From Nonlabens sp. (GTDB lineage: Bacteria > Bacteroidota > Bacteroidia > Flavobacteriales > Flavobacteriaceae): 43,573 nt of DNA. A model generated the notes under the pieces. It had not been told where the DNA came from and made no database searches. It was given only the letters and a program-made list of their open reading frames with translations. The stretch lies in NCBI GenBank assembly GCA_020630715.1, contig JAHDIQ010000012.1:1-43573 (forward strand). Direction: 5' to 3'. Each line of letters opens with the position of its first letter. Position 1 is the first letter of the stretch. Both the position numbers and the translations under genes were made by a program. Shown one piece after another: positions 24,575 to 31,928 of this stretch.

Positions 24575-25450
24575 ATGGAAAATATCGCTATAGGTGCTGC
24601 AGAAGTAACCTTAATCGAAAAAGGATTTCAAGTAGTTAGATTAAAGAACGATACGGATGAAGTAGCGCATTTTGAACACCATGTGGATCGTAGTTTTATT
24701 CAATTTCATTTTTGTTTAAAAGGAACAACTGGGCTTGCTTTTAATGAAGGTTCGTATCGATTAAATCTCAGTGAGCAAAGTAGTTACTTGCTGTATAACC
24801 CTTCAAAAGATTTACCGCTTAATCTAGAAATACAAGCAAATACCTGGTTTATTGCGGTACTGGTATCGATTAAAAAATTCCATTCACTATTCTCACCTGA
24901 TGCAACACATGTGAGTTTTTTAAGTGATGAGAATAAGGATAAAAAATACTATGTAGATGGAAGCATTTCTCCATCCATGGCGGTAGCGTTGCACCAGTTA
25001 ATGAATTACAATTTAAACGATGCGATTAAACGTTTGTACTTTAAAGGCAAGGCTTACGAGCTCATGTCTCTATATTTTCATCAACCAGAAGATGCAGATG
25101 TGGAAGCCTGCCCATTTCTAGTAGACGAGCAAAATATGCGCAAGATTAAAGAGGCAAAAGAGATTATCATTAACCGCATGATAGATCCACCATCATTAAA
25201 TGATCTCGCACTAGAAATAGGATTATCACTTAAAAAGTTAAAGGAAGGTTTTAAAGAAGTGTATGGCGATACCGTTTACGGATTTTTACTAGATCATAAA
25301 ATGGAATACGCACGTCAATTACTAGATAGTGGCCAGCACAATGTTAATGAAGTAGGATCTCTAGTAGGCTACAGCACGGCCAGTCATTTTATTAGTGCCT
25401 TTAAAAAGAAATATGGCACCACGCCTAAGAAGTATTTGATGGGAAGTTGA
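24575..25450 (+). CDS. AraC-family transcriptional regulator
   Basis: The 291-aa protein has a cupin-like N-terminal sensing part (about 1-180, including RSFIQFHFCLKGTTGLAFNEG and YRLNLSEQSSYLLYNPSKDLPL). The C-terminal double HTH (about 195-291) reads MIDPPSLNDLALEIGLSLKKLKEGFKEVYGDTVYGFLLDHKMEYARQLL and VNEVGSLVGYSTASHFISAFKKKYGTTPKKYL, the AraC consensus. It is divergent from hemA-hemC, with a 16-bp inverted repeat in between, so control of haem synthesis by this regulator is a reasonable hypothesis. The effector is unknown. Confidence 0.92.
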   Translation: MENIAIGAAEVTLIEKGFQVVRLKNDTDEVAHFEHHVDRSFIQFHFCLKGTTGLAFNEGSYRLNLSEQSSYLLYNPSKDLPLNLEIQANTWFIAVLVSIKKFHSLFSPDATHVSFLSDENKDKKYYVDGSISPSMAVALHQLMNYNLNDAIKRLYFKGKAYELMSLYFHQPEDADVEACPFLVDEQNMRKIKEAKEIIINRMIDPPSLNDLALEIGLSLKKLKEGFKEVYGDTVYGFLLDHKMEYARQLLDSGQHNVNEVGSLVGYSTASHFISAFKKKYGTTPKKYLMGS

Positions 25451-25694
25451 TGGTTAGTTTACGATTGCAGTTAACAGTTGTTAGTGAATTAGTTAACGTG
25501 GATTAGTTTACCGTTTTAAGTCGACGTACGATGCTTTATTAAACTAGATGAAGTTTGTTTATATCCAGTTGTCTATTAAAATCATAACGAGAAACAAAGT
25601 CTCCAAACAACCGCATATTGCGAACGAAGCTTGCGCAGTGAAGTAATCTGTTGATTAGGAGTAAAAGGCCTTAACCTAGTGATGAAGTTAAAAA

Positions 25695-26213
25695 TTATCC
25701 CTTAATCTCTTCCAGAATCTCCTTATAAGTTTTGGTATTTTCAGGATGATCCATAAGGTAATTAGCCACTTTTTCAATAATGTCGCGAGACGCACCTAAG
25801 TCTTCAAAAAGCATCTTGTCCTGAGCCCAGCTTTGCAATTTACCTACGCGTTCTCCTAATGCTTCACTTGCCAATGTTAGTTGACGTATTTCTTTGTAGA
25901 CATCGGCTTTTTTGAATTTCTCTATTTCTGTGAATAAATCTTTAAAAGTCATTTGCTCTACGTTCTTGCTTTTAATCATACGCGATGCCATTGCAGAAAA
26001 CACATCCATATTCCCAAAAAAGTTCACATCAAAATCGTCTAAACCACAGTCTCGCAGTTTACTGATTTCATCCACTAATATTTTTTGATTAGTGAGCGAT
26101 CCGTCCAGCATGAAGTCCATTTTTTGAGTCAATTGTTGCTCACATGGATCTTGAGCCGTTGCCCATAAACCAGTTACGATCAATAAAAAGCTAAAAAGAG
26201 TATTCAATTTCAT
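25695..26213 (-). CDS. Hypothetical secreted protein, 172 aa
   Basis: Signal peptide MKLNTLFSFLLIVTGLWATAQ with predicted cleavage after ATA-Q. The longer frame to 26228 adds only MRYGT and was rejected because it would precede the basic start. The mature part is helical and charged, with Cys at the N terminus (DPCEQQL) and in KLRDCGLDDFDVNFFGNMDV. I do not recognise the family. It follows the Cys/Met PLP gene with 63 bp between the two genes, so it could share its transcript. Confidence 0.75.
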   Translation of the reverse strand: MKLNTLFSFLLIVTGLWATAQDPCEQQLTQKMDFMLDGSLTNQKILVDEISKLRDCGLDDFDVNFFGNMDVFSAMASRMIKSKNVEQMTFKDLFTEIEKFKKADVYKEIRQLTLASEALGERVGKLQSWAQDKMLFEDLGASRDIIEKVANYLMDHPENTKTYKEILEEIKG

Positions 26214-26276
26214 AGTTCCATAACGCAATTGTATAGCGTCTTAGTACGCTAGACAAATAAGATGCCACAAAGGTAA

Positions 26277-27548
26277 CTATGCCATGGCATTTTCTGGAAT
26301 AGTAACTGCATCTAATGCTTGTGAAATATCCCAAATTAAATCTTCGTGATGTTCTACGCCTATAGATAACCGTACTAAAGCATCTGTAACGCCTATATGT
26401 TCTAAATGTTCATCATCTACACCAGCATGTGTCATGCTTTTAGGATGTTCTGCAAGGCTTTCTGTTCCACCTAGGCTTACCGCAAGTTTTACGAGTTGCA
26501 ATGAGTTTAAAAATTTAAAAGCCTCTGGCTCGCCACCTTTAATTAAAAAGCTTACCATGGCACCTGGACCAGCACATTGTCTTTTATAAATATCGTAATT
26601 ACGAGTTCCTTCTTCAATAAGACCTAGATATTTAATAGATGCTACTTTAGGATGATCGTTTAAAAAGGCTGCTACTTTTTGAGCATTTGCTTGCATAGCT
26701 TCCATTCTAATTTTAAGTGTTTCTAGACTACGTAATAGCATCCATCCTGTATGTGGTGATGCCATATTTCCTAAGAATGTACGTAGTGTTTTAACACGTA
26801 GCATTAAATCTGCATTCCCTAAAACCGCACCAGCGATTAGATCACTGTGTCCGCCTATGTATTTTGTCGCGCTGTACATTACTAAATCTGCACCGTGTTT
26901 TAAAGGATGCTGCCATAATGGTCCCATATAGGTATTATCTACAGCAACGGTTACTGGTTCATCTGCTCTTGAAAATTGATCTACCACACTACGTACCATT
27001 TCAATATCGATAAGTGAATTAGTAGGATTTGCAGGTGTTTCTAAATGTACATGCTGTAATCGATCTGCATGACCGGTTGCTTTAATGGCATCTGTTATTT
27101 CTTGTGCATCCATTTCAGAGGTAAAGCCTACGGTATGAACACCTATTTTAGGTAAAAAGTGATTGATAAAATGATCTGTACCACCATAGGTAGGTGAACT
27201 GTATAATAATAAATCGCCTGGCTTTAAAAATTCTAAAAGCACTGTTGAAATGGCACTCATACCACTTTCAAAAACCGCACAGTCATCTGCGCCGTCCCAT
27301 AATCGCAATCTATTTTCTAGAATTTCAAGATCTGGATTGTTGATACGACTATAAATCAGTCCCATTTCTTCTCCAGGAAGTTTCTCGCGCTTTCCATAAG
27401 CCAGTTCAAAGTATGCTTTACCTTCTTCGGCACTTTTAAAGACAAAAGTTGAGGTTAAAAATATAGGGCATTTAATGGCGCCTTCTGATAGTTCAGGCTT
27501 GTAACCATAGGACATCATTAAACTTTCTGGCTTCATGGACTTTTTCAT
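26277..27548 (-). CDS. Cystathionine gamma-synthase/methionine gamma-lyase family PLP enzyme
   Basis: A 423-aa fold-type I enzyme of the Cys/Met metabolism family: FESGMSAISTVLLEFLKPGDLLLYSSPTYGGT (phosphate-binding and active-site Tyr region), VAVDNTYMGPLWQHPL (Asp), and YSATKYIGGHSDLIAGAVLG with the PLP lysine. The tail SLGGTESLAEHPKSMTHAGV is the conserved C-terminal substrate-binding motif. The insert KAYFELAYGKREKLPGEE before YSR is typical of the subgroup annotated cystathionine gamma-synthase family protein/methionine gamma-lyase. Whether it makes cystathionine or cleaves methionine or homocysteine cannot be told from sequence alone. Confidence 0.9.
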   Translation of the reverse strand: MKKSMKPESLMMSYGYKPELSEGAIKCPIFLTSTFVFKSAEEGKAYFELAYGKREKLPGEEMGLIYSRINNPDLEILENRLRLWDGADDCAVFESGMSAISTVLLEFLKPGDLLLYSSPTYGGTDHFINHFLPKIGVHTVGFTSEMDAQEITDAIKATGHADRLQHVHLETPANPTNSLIDIEMVRSVVDQFSRADEPVTVAVDNTYMGPLWQHPLKHGADLVMYSATKYIGGHSDLIAGAVLGNADLMLRVKTLRTFLGNMASPHTGWMLLRSLETLKIRMEAMQANAQKVAAFLNDHPKVASIKYLGLIEEGTRNYDIYKRQCAGPGAMVSFLIKGGEPEAFKFLNSLQLVKLAVSLGGTESLAEHPKSMTHAGVDDEHLEHIGVTDALVRLSIGVEHHEDLIWDISQALDAVTIPENAMA

Positions 27549-27732
27549 AGTATACGTGTTTTAAGCGTGGCACAATTTAATGGATTTTGCGAATTTAATT
27601 TAAGAAAACGATTTAGAATTTGATAGTTGTTTGATTATGAATTGATTTACTAAGAATACCGTAATAAAACTCGTACAATTAGTGTTTTATATTTTTATTA
27701 TTTTTAGGGAACTAACCTAAACACAAATTACA

Positions 27733-28161
27733 ATGAATTATTCTACTAAGCCTCAAAAATGGTTTTGGATCCTTTCTATTATTTTTCTTTTGTGGAATTT
27801 GATGGGATTAGGAGCATGGTCTGCTCAATTTGCAGATTCTGAAGCCATGACAGAAGGTTATTCCCAAGAACAATTGGATTTCTTCTATGCATATCCAGAC
27901 TGGTATCAATGGATTTTTGGAATTGCCGTTTTTACTGGTGTTATCGCCTGCGTGTTGTTGCTATTTAAAAAGAGTAAAGCAGTAGTTTTCTCTCTTATCT
28001 CAATGATTACCGTGTTTATTTGTAAAGGCTATGACGTCTATGCTGGCGCGCTTGATATTTTTAACACTTCAGATAAAGTGTTTTTAGTTGTCGTTCCGGT
28101 TCTGGCAGTATTACTATGGATGTTTACACGTAGTGCAAATCATCGCAACTGGATTAGATAA
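27733..28161 (+). CDS. Four-helix integral membrane protein, 142 aa
   Basis: Hydrophobic segments at about 11-31, 55-77, 84-101 and 111-131, with a loop after the first (AQFADSEAMTEGYSQEQLDFFYAYPDWYQW). The family name is not recalled, though similar short proteins with Y-x-P-x-W in the first loop are common in Flavobacteriaceae. There are no catalytic motifs, so it may be a small sensor or envelope protein. It converges on the histone-deacetylase-like gene with only 2 bp between stops. Confidence 0.82.
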   Translation: MNYSTKPQKWFWILSIIFLLWNLMGLGAWSAQFADSEAMTEGYSQEQLDFFYAYPDWYQWIFGIAVFTGVIACVLLLFKKSKAVVFSLISMITVFICKGYDVYAGALDIFNTSDKVFLVVVPVLAVLLWMFTRSANHRNWIR

Positions 28162-28163
28162 TT

Positions 28164-29087
28164 TTAAAAGAAGATATCTCGTGCTACGCGATAGGTATTT
28201 GCATGTGCTTCAATGATCAATTTGATTTCTGGAGAATAACCACCGCCCATGCTTACTTGCACAGGTATGCGGTGATGTTGTTTTGATTTTGCTTTCGCGA
28301 AAGCGGATAAAGCATGCGCATCACGTTTTTTACAACCTTCTTGGGTTAGCCCTAGTTTACCTAATTTATCTGTTGCGACTACATCCACACCAGCTAGATA
28401 AAAGATAAAATCAGGTTGTTCTTGCGCAATTAGATCTGGAAGCACATGATCTAATTCCTGTAAGTATTCCTGATCTGTAGTGCCATCAGGCATCGCGATA
28501 TCTAGATCAGATTGTTCTTTTTTAAACGGATAGTTACTAGCTCCATGCATGGAAAAGGTGAAAACGCTATCATCGTTTTGAAAAATTGATGCCGTTCCGT
28601 TGCCTTGGTGTACATCCAGATCTACGATAAGGATTTTTTCTGCTAGTCTATGATGTTGTAAGTATCGCGCAGCGATCGCTTGATCATTTAATAGACAAAA
28701 CGCTTCGCCATGATCTGTATAGGCATGATGAGTTCCACCAGCTATGTTCATGGCAATACCATGATCTAGAGCTTTTACACAGCCTTCAATCGTTCCCTGA
28801 GCAATTCTTAATTCACGTTCTACCAGTTGATCACTAATTGGGAATCCTAGTTTTCTTGCAGCACGACGTTCTAGGGATAGTGTCTTTAAATCCTTAAGAT
28901 ACTGATCAGTATGCACGCGTAATACATCCACATCATCACATAATTTACTAGGTTCAAAAAAGTCAGATGGACTAGCGGTACCGTCTAAAAGTAACTGTTG
29001 TGGCAGCAGTTCATACTTTATCATCGGGAATCGATGTCCGTCTGGTAATGGATGTTTATAAATGGGATGAAATGCGATAGGGAACAA
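28164..29087 (-). CDS. Histone deacetylase superfamily (acetoin utilisation/acetylpolyamine amidohydrolase-like) protein
   Basis: The 307-aa protein has the core zinc hydrolase motifs: AGGTHHAYTDHGEAFCLLND (His-His dyad region), ILIVDLDVHQGNGTASIF (D-x-H ligands) and FYLAGVDVVATDKLGKL (third Asp ligand and active-site loop), then MGGGYSPEI near the end. Bacterial members deacetylate small molecules or proteins; the substrate is not deducible. Residues AFAKA (near 263-267) are encoded by a palindromic repeat copy. The start MFPIAFHPIYKHPLP fits the family's first beta strand. Confidence 0.93.
   Translation of the reverse strand: MFPIAFHPIYKHPLPDGHRFPMIKYELLPQQLLLDGTASPSDFFEPSKLCDDVDVLRVHTDQYLKDLKTLSLERRAARKLGFPISDQLVERELRIAQGTIEGCVKALDHGIAMNIAGGTHHAYTDHGEAFCLLNDQAIAARYLQHHRLAEKILIVDLDVHQGNGTASIFQNDDSVFTFSMHGASNYPFKKEQSDLDIAMPDGTTDQEYLQELDHVLPDLIAQEQPDFIFYLAGVDVVATDKLGKLGLTQEGCKKRDAHALSAFAKAKSKQHHRIPVQVSMGGGYSPEIKLIIEAHANTYRVARDIFF
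28291..28304. repeat. Iterated palindrome, copy 7, 14-bp core (inside HDAC-like gene)
   Basis: Perfect core GCTTTCGCGAAAGC; the outer left base is T not C. It is read GCT TTC GCG AAA GCA on the coding strand (AFAKA), like hemC and the hydrolase. Confidence 0.88.
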
Positions 29088-29170
29088 AAACTATTTTTTT
29101 AAAATCTAAATATAGGTAGAACAAAATCATAAACTCTTACATCTTTAGGGATGTAATCTACAAGCACGAC

Positions 29171-29178
29171 TATATTTG
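29171..29178 (+). promoter_or_regulatory. -7 promoter box TATATTTG for the lipoprotein at 29205
   Basis: Exact TAnnTTTG match, 26 bp before the ATG. The -33 box is not clear. Confidence 0.55.
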
Positions 29179-29204
29179 TAAACCGAATTAAAAAATATCA
29201 AATC

Positions 29205-29627
29205 ATGAAAAAATTAATCCTAATAATTGCCTCGGTACTACTACTGTTTTCTTGTAACGAGCAAGTTGCTAATAGAAAAGAAGAGTTCAATAATCTTAAA
29301 CAACAGGCTATGGATTCTCATGATGTCATCATGCCTAAAATGGATGAGTTGATGCAATTAAGTAGTCGATTAACCGCTATTAAGGATTCAACAAACGTGG
29401 ATACGGTGATGAAAACAAAAGGACAGTTAGAAAAAGCAAACGAAGACATGATGGTCTGGATGCGTGACTACTCTGATAAATTCCCTTATGGATATGAGCT
29501 ACCAGATGATGAAAAGGAAGCAACGGAGAAGCTACAACTGATGCAGGAAGAGTTTGAAGAAATCGAGGAGCTTAAAGTGCGAACACTTAAAACCATCGAG
29601 GAAGCAAAACAAATGCTACAACAATAA
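29205..29627 (+). CDS. Small lipoprotein with coiled-coil character, 140 aa
   Basis: Signal peptide MKKLILIIASVLLLFSC gives lipobox LFSC (Cys17). The rest is highly charged and helical (REEFNNLKQQAMDSHDVIMPKMDELMQL..., EKLQLMQEEFEEIEELKVRTLKTIEEAKQML) with heptad-like Leu/Met spacing, so it may be a coiled-coil envelope protein. The motif HDxxMPKM suggests a family of flavobacterial lipoproteins whose role is unknown. It is terminated at 29647-29680. Confidence 0.8.
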   Translation: MKKLILIIASVLLLFSCNEQVANRKEEFNNLKQQAMDSHDVIMPKMDELMQLSSRLTAIKDSTNVDTVMKTKGQLEKANEDMMVWMRDYSDKFPYGYELPDDEKEATEKLQLMQEEFEEIEELKVRTLKTIEEAKQMLQQ

Positions 29628-29646
29628 TTCTTTACAAATTATTTTA

Positions 29647-29680
29647 AGAGCCACTTGATTTTTTTGAGTGGCTTTTTTAA
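29647..29680. terminator. Bidirectional terminator between convergent genes
   Basis: Stem AGCCACT (29649-29655) with AGTGGCT (29667-29673), T run on the + strand (TTTTTT). The short A run on the left would give a weak U tract in the minus direction. It serves the lipoprotein gene (+) and overlaps the 3' end of the TetR-family gene (-). Confidence 0.75.
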
Positions 29681-30258
29681 TGGTACATCTTTCTAAGAAA
29701 CGTCACAGCAGCATCTAGTGCATTTGAATTACGCTCTAATTTACTAATCATAATTGCGCCTTCTAGCGTTGCGATGATCTGGTAAACTGCGGCATCGATA
29801 TCCTTAGGTTTTTTTAATTCCTTTTCTTTAACCGCTTTATTCAGAATTTTTTTTATTAACGCTTTAAAATTCACCAGCATCCCAAATGATTGTTGCCTTA
29901 GTGCGGCATCTGTATCATCACTTTCACAAGCACTATTCATTAAAGGACAACCACCTTCATAAGCTGCGGTTTCTAAATAGTTTTCAAAGAATGAATATAC
30001 CGCAGTCATACGCTCCATAAAGTTAGAGGCCTTTTTCACGTCATGATTTAAGACTTCAAACATCTGTTTATTTAAGTAACGTAATGCTTGTTGTTCTAGA
30101 TCTTCTTTGTTTTTAAAATGCTTATAAATAGCACCTTTAGTAAAACCGGTCGCTGTGGTGATATCACTTAAAGACGTGGCTTTGTAACCTTTTGTATTAA
30201 AAAGATTAGCACTTTCTTTAATAATAACAGCTTTAGTATGTGTGGGATTGCGCATCAT
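29677..30258 (-). CDS. TetR/AcrR-family transcriptional regulator
   Basis: The 193-aa protein has the TetR N-terminal HTH: IIKESANLFNTKGYKATSLSDITTATGFTKGAIYKHFKNKEDLEQQAL (residues about 13-60). The C-terminal ligand-binding domain carries CPLMNSACESDDTDAALRQ, a feature of regulators that sense small organic ligands, though the ligand cannot be named. A palindrome overlapping its own -7 box argues for autoregulation, and a similar site precedes the divergent alpha/beta hydrolase, so it likely controls both. Confidence 0.93.
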   Translation of the reverse strand: MMRNPTHTKAVIIKESANLFNTKGYKATSLSDITTATGFTKGAIYKHFKNKEDLEQQALRYLNKQMFEVLNHDVKKASNFMERMTAVYSFFENYLETAAYEGGCPLMNSACESDDTDAALRQQSFGMLVNFKALIKKILNKAVKEKELKKPKDIDAAVYQIIATLEGAIMISKLERNSNALDAAVTFLRKMYH

Positions 30259-30262
30259 AATT

Positions 30263-30281
30263 CAAAGATACCAATAGGTAT
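30263..30281 (-). promoter_or_regulatory. tetR promoter -7 box overlapped by a palindromic operator
   Basis: TATCTTTG (complement of 30263-30270) ends 4 bases before the ATG, implying a near-leaderless mRNA. The palindrome ATACC-AATA-GGTAT (30268-30281) overlaps three bases of this box, an ideal position for TetR-type repression. Confidence 0.68.
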
Positions 30282-30350
30282 ATTATGTAAATAGCTTAGT
30301 TGTTTTTTGATATCCACGTTTTATTCACAAAACTATTTTAGATCATCAGG

Positions 30351-30374
30351 ATAGGTACTGCCTATTGTATCTTG
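30351..30374 (+). promoter_or_regulatory. Promoter and putative TetR site of the alpha/beta hydrolase
   Basis: ATAGG-TACTG-CCTAT (30351-30365) is an inverted repeat. CCTATTGTATCTT (30361-30373) repeats the tetR-promoter sequence CCTATTGGTATCTT (complement strand, 30266-30279) with one deletion. TATCTTGC (30368-30375) takes the place of the -7 box, six bases before ATG 30380. Confidence 0.5.
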
Positions 30375-30379
30375 CGCAA

Positions 30380-31129
30380 ATGAAACGTATGCATTATACA
30401 TTTGAAAACTCAGGTAAGCCTGTAGTTTTATTGCTTCACGGCTTTTTAGGAAGTAGGAATCAATGGGATGTGATGTTGCCTTATTTTCATGGATATGATG
30501 TGTTACAATTAGAGCTGCCTGGTCATGGTGATAGTCCTAGTTGTGATCATTATTCCATCGATGATTTGGCTCATGAAATTCATCAATTACTTACTAGTAT
30601 TGAGGTTGACAAAGTCCATTTTGTAAGTCATAGTATGGGTGGTTATGTAGGTTGCGCTTTCGCGAAAGCGTATCCACATCAACTTCACAGTCTTACCTTG
30701 ATCAATAGCATTGCAGGAGCAGATACAGTGGCAAAAAAGCAATTGCGTAATCGTGCTATTCAATTAATAGATCGTTTTCAAGAAACCTATGTTTCCATGG
30801 CGATTTCTAATTTATTTGCTAAAAAGGAACACGAGCTTTATAACTCACAAATCGCTGTAATGAAGCAACAGGCTAAAATAATTTCACTTGCATCAGTGCT
30901 AGCTGCGTTGCGAGCTATGCGCGATAGACGATCAACACTAGATGATGTTAGAGAATTAAATCTTCCTATTACTTATATCTACGGAAGCCTAGACACAGTT
31001 ATTGATCCTCAAATCATTGAAAAAGAGATTTTTAAATTAAAAGCAACTGGCATTAATGTTGAAGCTGGACACATGTTATTAATCACGCACCCGTTAAAAG
31101 TAATTCAAAACATGCATTTCATCGAATAA
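30380..31129 (+). CDS. Alpha/beta hydrolase (MenH/esterase-like)
   Basis: The 249-aa protein begins MKRMHYTFENSGKPVVLLLHGFLGS, with the oxyanion motif HGFLGS. SHSMGG holds nucleophile Ser85, the acid is in YIYGSLDTVIDP, and the His lies in VEAGHMLLITHP. It resembles small hydrolases such as MenH-type or carboxylesterases; the substrate is unknown. ATG 30380 was chosen over an upstream TTG (30365) because the promoter box lies there. Residues AFAKA after the nucleophile elbow (GGYVGCAFAKAYPHQL) come from a palindromic repeat copy. It is divergent from tetR and probably its target. Confidence 0.88.
   Translation: MKRMHYTFENSGKPVVLLLHGFLGSRNQWDVMLPYFHGYDVLQLELPGHGDSPSCDHYSIDDLAHEIHQLLTSIEVDKVHFVSHSMGGYVGCAFAKAYPHQLHSLTLINSIAGADTVAKKQLRNRAIQLIDRFQETYVSMAISNLFAKKEHELYNSQIAVMKQQAKIISLASVLAALRAMRDRRSTLDDVRELNLPITYIYGSLDTVIDPQIIEKEIFKLKATGINVEAGHMLLITHPLKVIQNMHFIE
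30655..30670. repeat. Iterated palindrome, copy 8 (inside hydrolase gene)
   Basis: Perfect CGCTTTCGCGAAAGCG, read GCT TTC GCG AAA GCG (AFAKA) in the helix behind the nucleophile. Confidence 0.9.
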
Positions 31130-31209
31130 ATTAAGTTTTAATCGATTCAATTATTTTTCATTTTTATCTTTCCTATTAGGAAAAGAGTTTTTATTAATAT
31201 TAATGAATT

Positions 31210-31458
31210 ATGAAAAATAGCTACTCAAAATTTAAGGCTACAGTCGTTTGTAACTTTACAGGACATGATTTACAGGTAAGTCATACTGTGAATAGTAAGG
31301 TAAAAGAATATTGCTGTTCTAAATGTGGCAAACAAATGACCAAAACTATCTATGGTAATCTTGTACCATTAACAGATACCTATGCCAGAATTAATAGTGC
31401 GCTCACTGATTTAGCCATTAAAAAATCTATGCGCGATAGTAATACTTTATACTCTTAA
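31210..31458 (+). CDS. Small zinc-ribbon-like protein with CCSKC motif, 82 aa
   Basis: It has VVCNFTGHDL (Cys-x3-Gly-His, residues about 13-20) and YCCSKCGKQM (Cys-x2-Cys), which together look like a small zinc-binding knuckle reminiscent of short phage-type or DUF1660-like proteins (tentative). No signal peptide, likely cytoplasmic. It is followed 252 bp downstream by a shorter relative; from CCSKC, both have exactly 20 residues to an Arg-Ile pair. Function unknown; the pair may be a duplication. Confidence 0.7.
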   Translation: MKNSYSKFKATVVCNFTGHDLQVSHTVNSKVKEYCCSKCGKQMTKTIYGNLVPLTDTYARINSALTDLAIKKSMRDSNTLYS

Positions 31459-31710
31459 CTGTAGCAGTTCAATTTGTTATTCACTGATTTGCTGAACATA
31501 AATAATATTTTATACAGCAGATAAAACCGCGACAATTAGTCGATTCCTCATTGATCTATAATGATGTGGTTGTTCATTTTAAGAAGTCTAATCAACTATT
31601 ATATCGTTTAGGTGATTATTATAACGTTTAAAAACATCTATTAAAGACTTGAAAATCTTTAGTTTACCATTTTAGGTCTAAACAATAAGCTTTGTTAAAA
31701 TTGTGCTACC

Positions 31711-31920
31711 ATGAAAAATATATTAATAGAAAATTCAATAAATCAAGTAGAAGGTTTTAGTGAAAAGAGCTTGTCTTTAAGTGGTCGATTACAATCGATT
31801 GTAAAACAACATTGTTGTTCTAAATGTGAACAAGAATCTGTTCATTTAACCCATGAAAGTTTTTATGTTGCTACGGATTTATCTTGTCGTATCCATCATA
31901 AACTTAGGGAGATTAATTAG
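31711..31920 (+). CDS. Small CCSKC protein, paralogue of the preceding gene, 69 aa
   Basis: KQHCCSKCEQESVHLTHESF aligns without gaps with the 31210-31458 protein (CCSKC, 20 residues, then RI). The N-terminal Cys-x3-Gly-His part of the relative is missing, leaving only half of the possible metal site; His residues (LTHES, RIHHK) may substitute (inference). Low-GC, no signal peptide. It ends 8 bp before the convergent thiL gene. Confidence 0.62.
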   Translation: MKNILIENSINQVEGFSEKSLSLSGRLQSIVKQHCCSKCEQESVHLTHESFYVATDLSCRIHHKLREIN

Positions 31921-31928
31921 TAGCTCAC

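Noticed and set aside
25451-25694. A repeat or gene remnant after the AraC gene
   Set aside because: GTTAAC/TTAGTT-like words recur but form no clear unit or frame. I see nothing that can be supported.
26277-27548. Naming this enzyme metB or megL
   Set aside because: Cystathionine synthase, lyase and methionine lyase share these motifs, and the sequence alone does not separate them.
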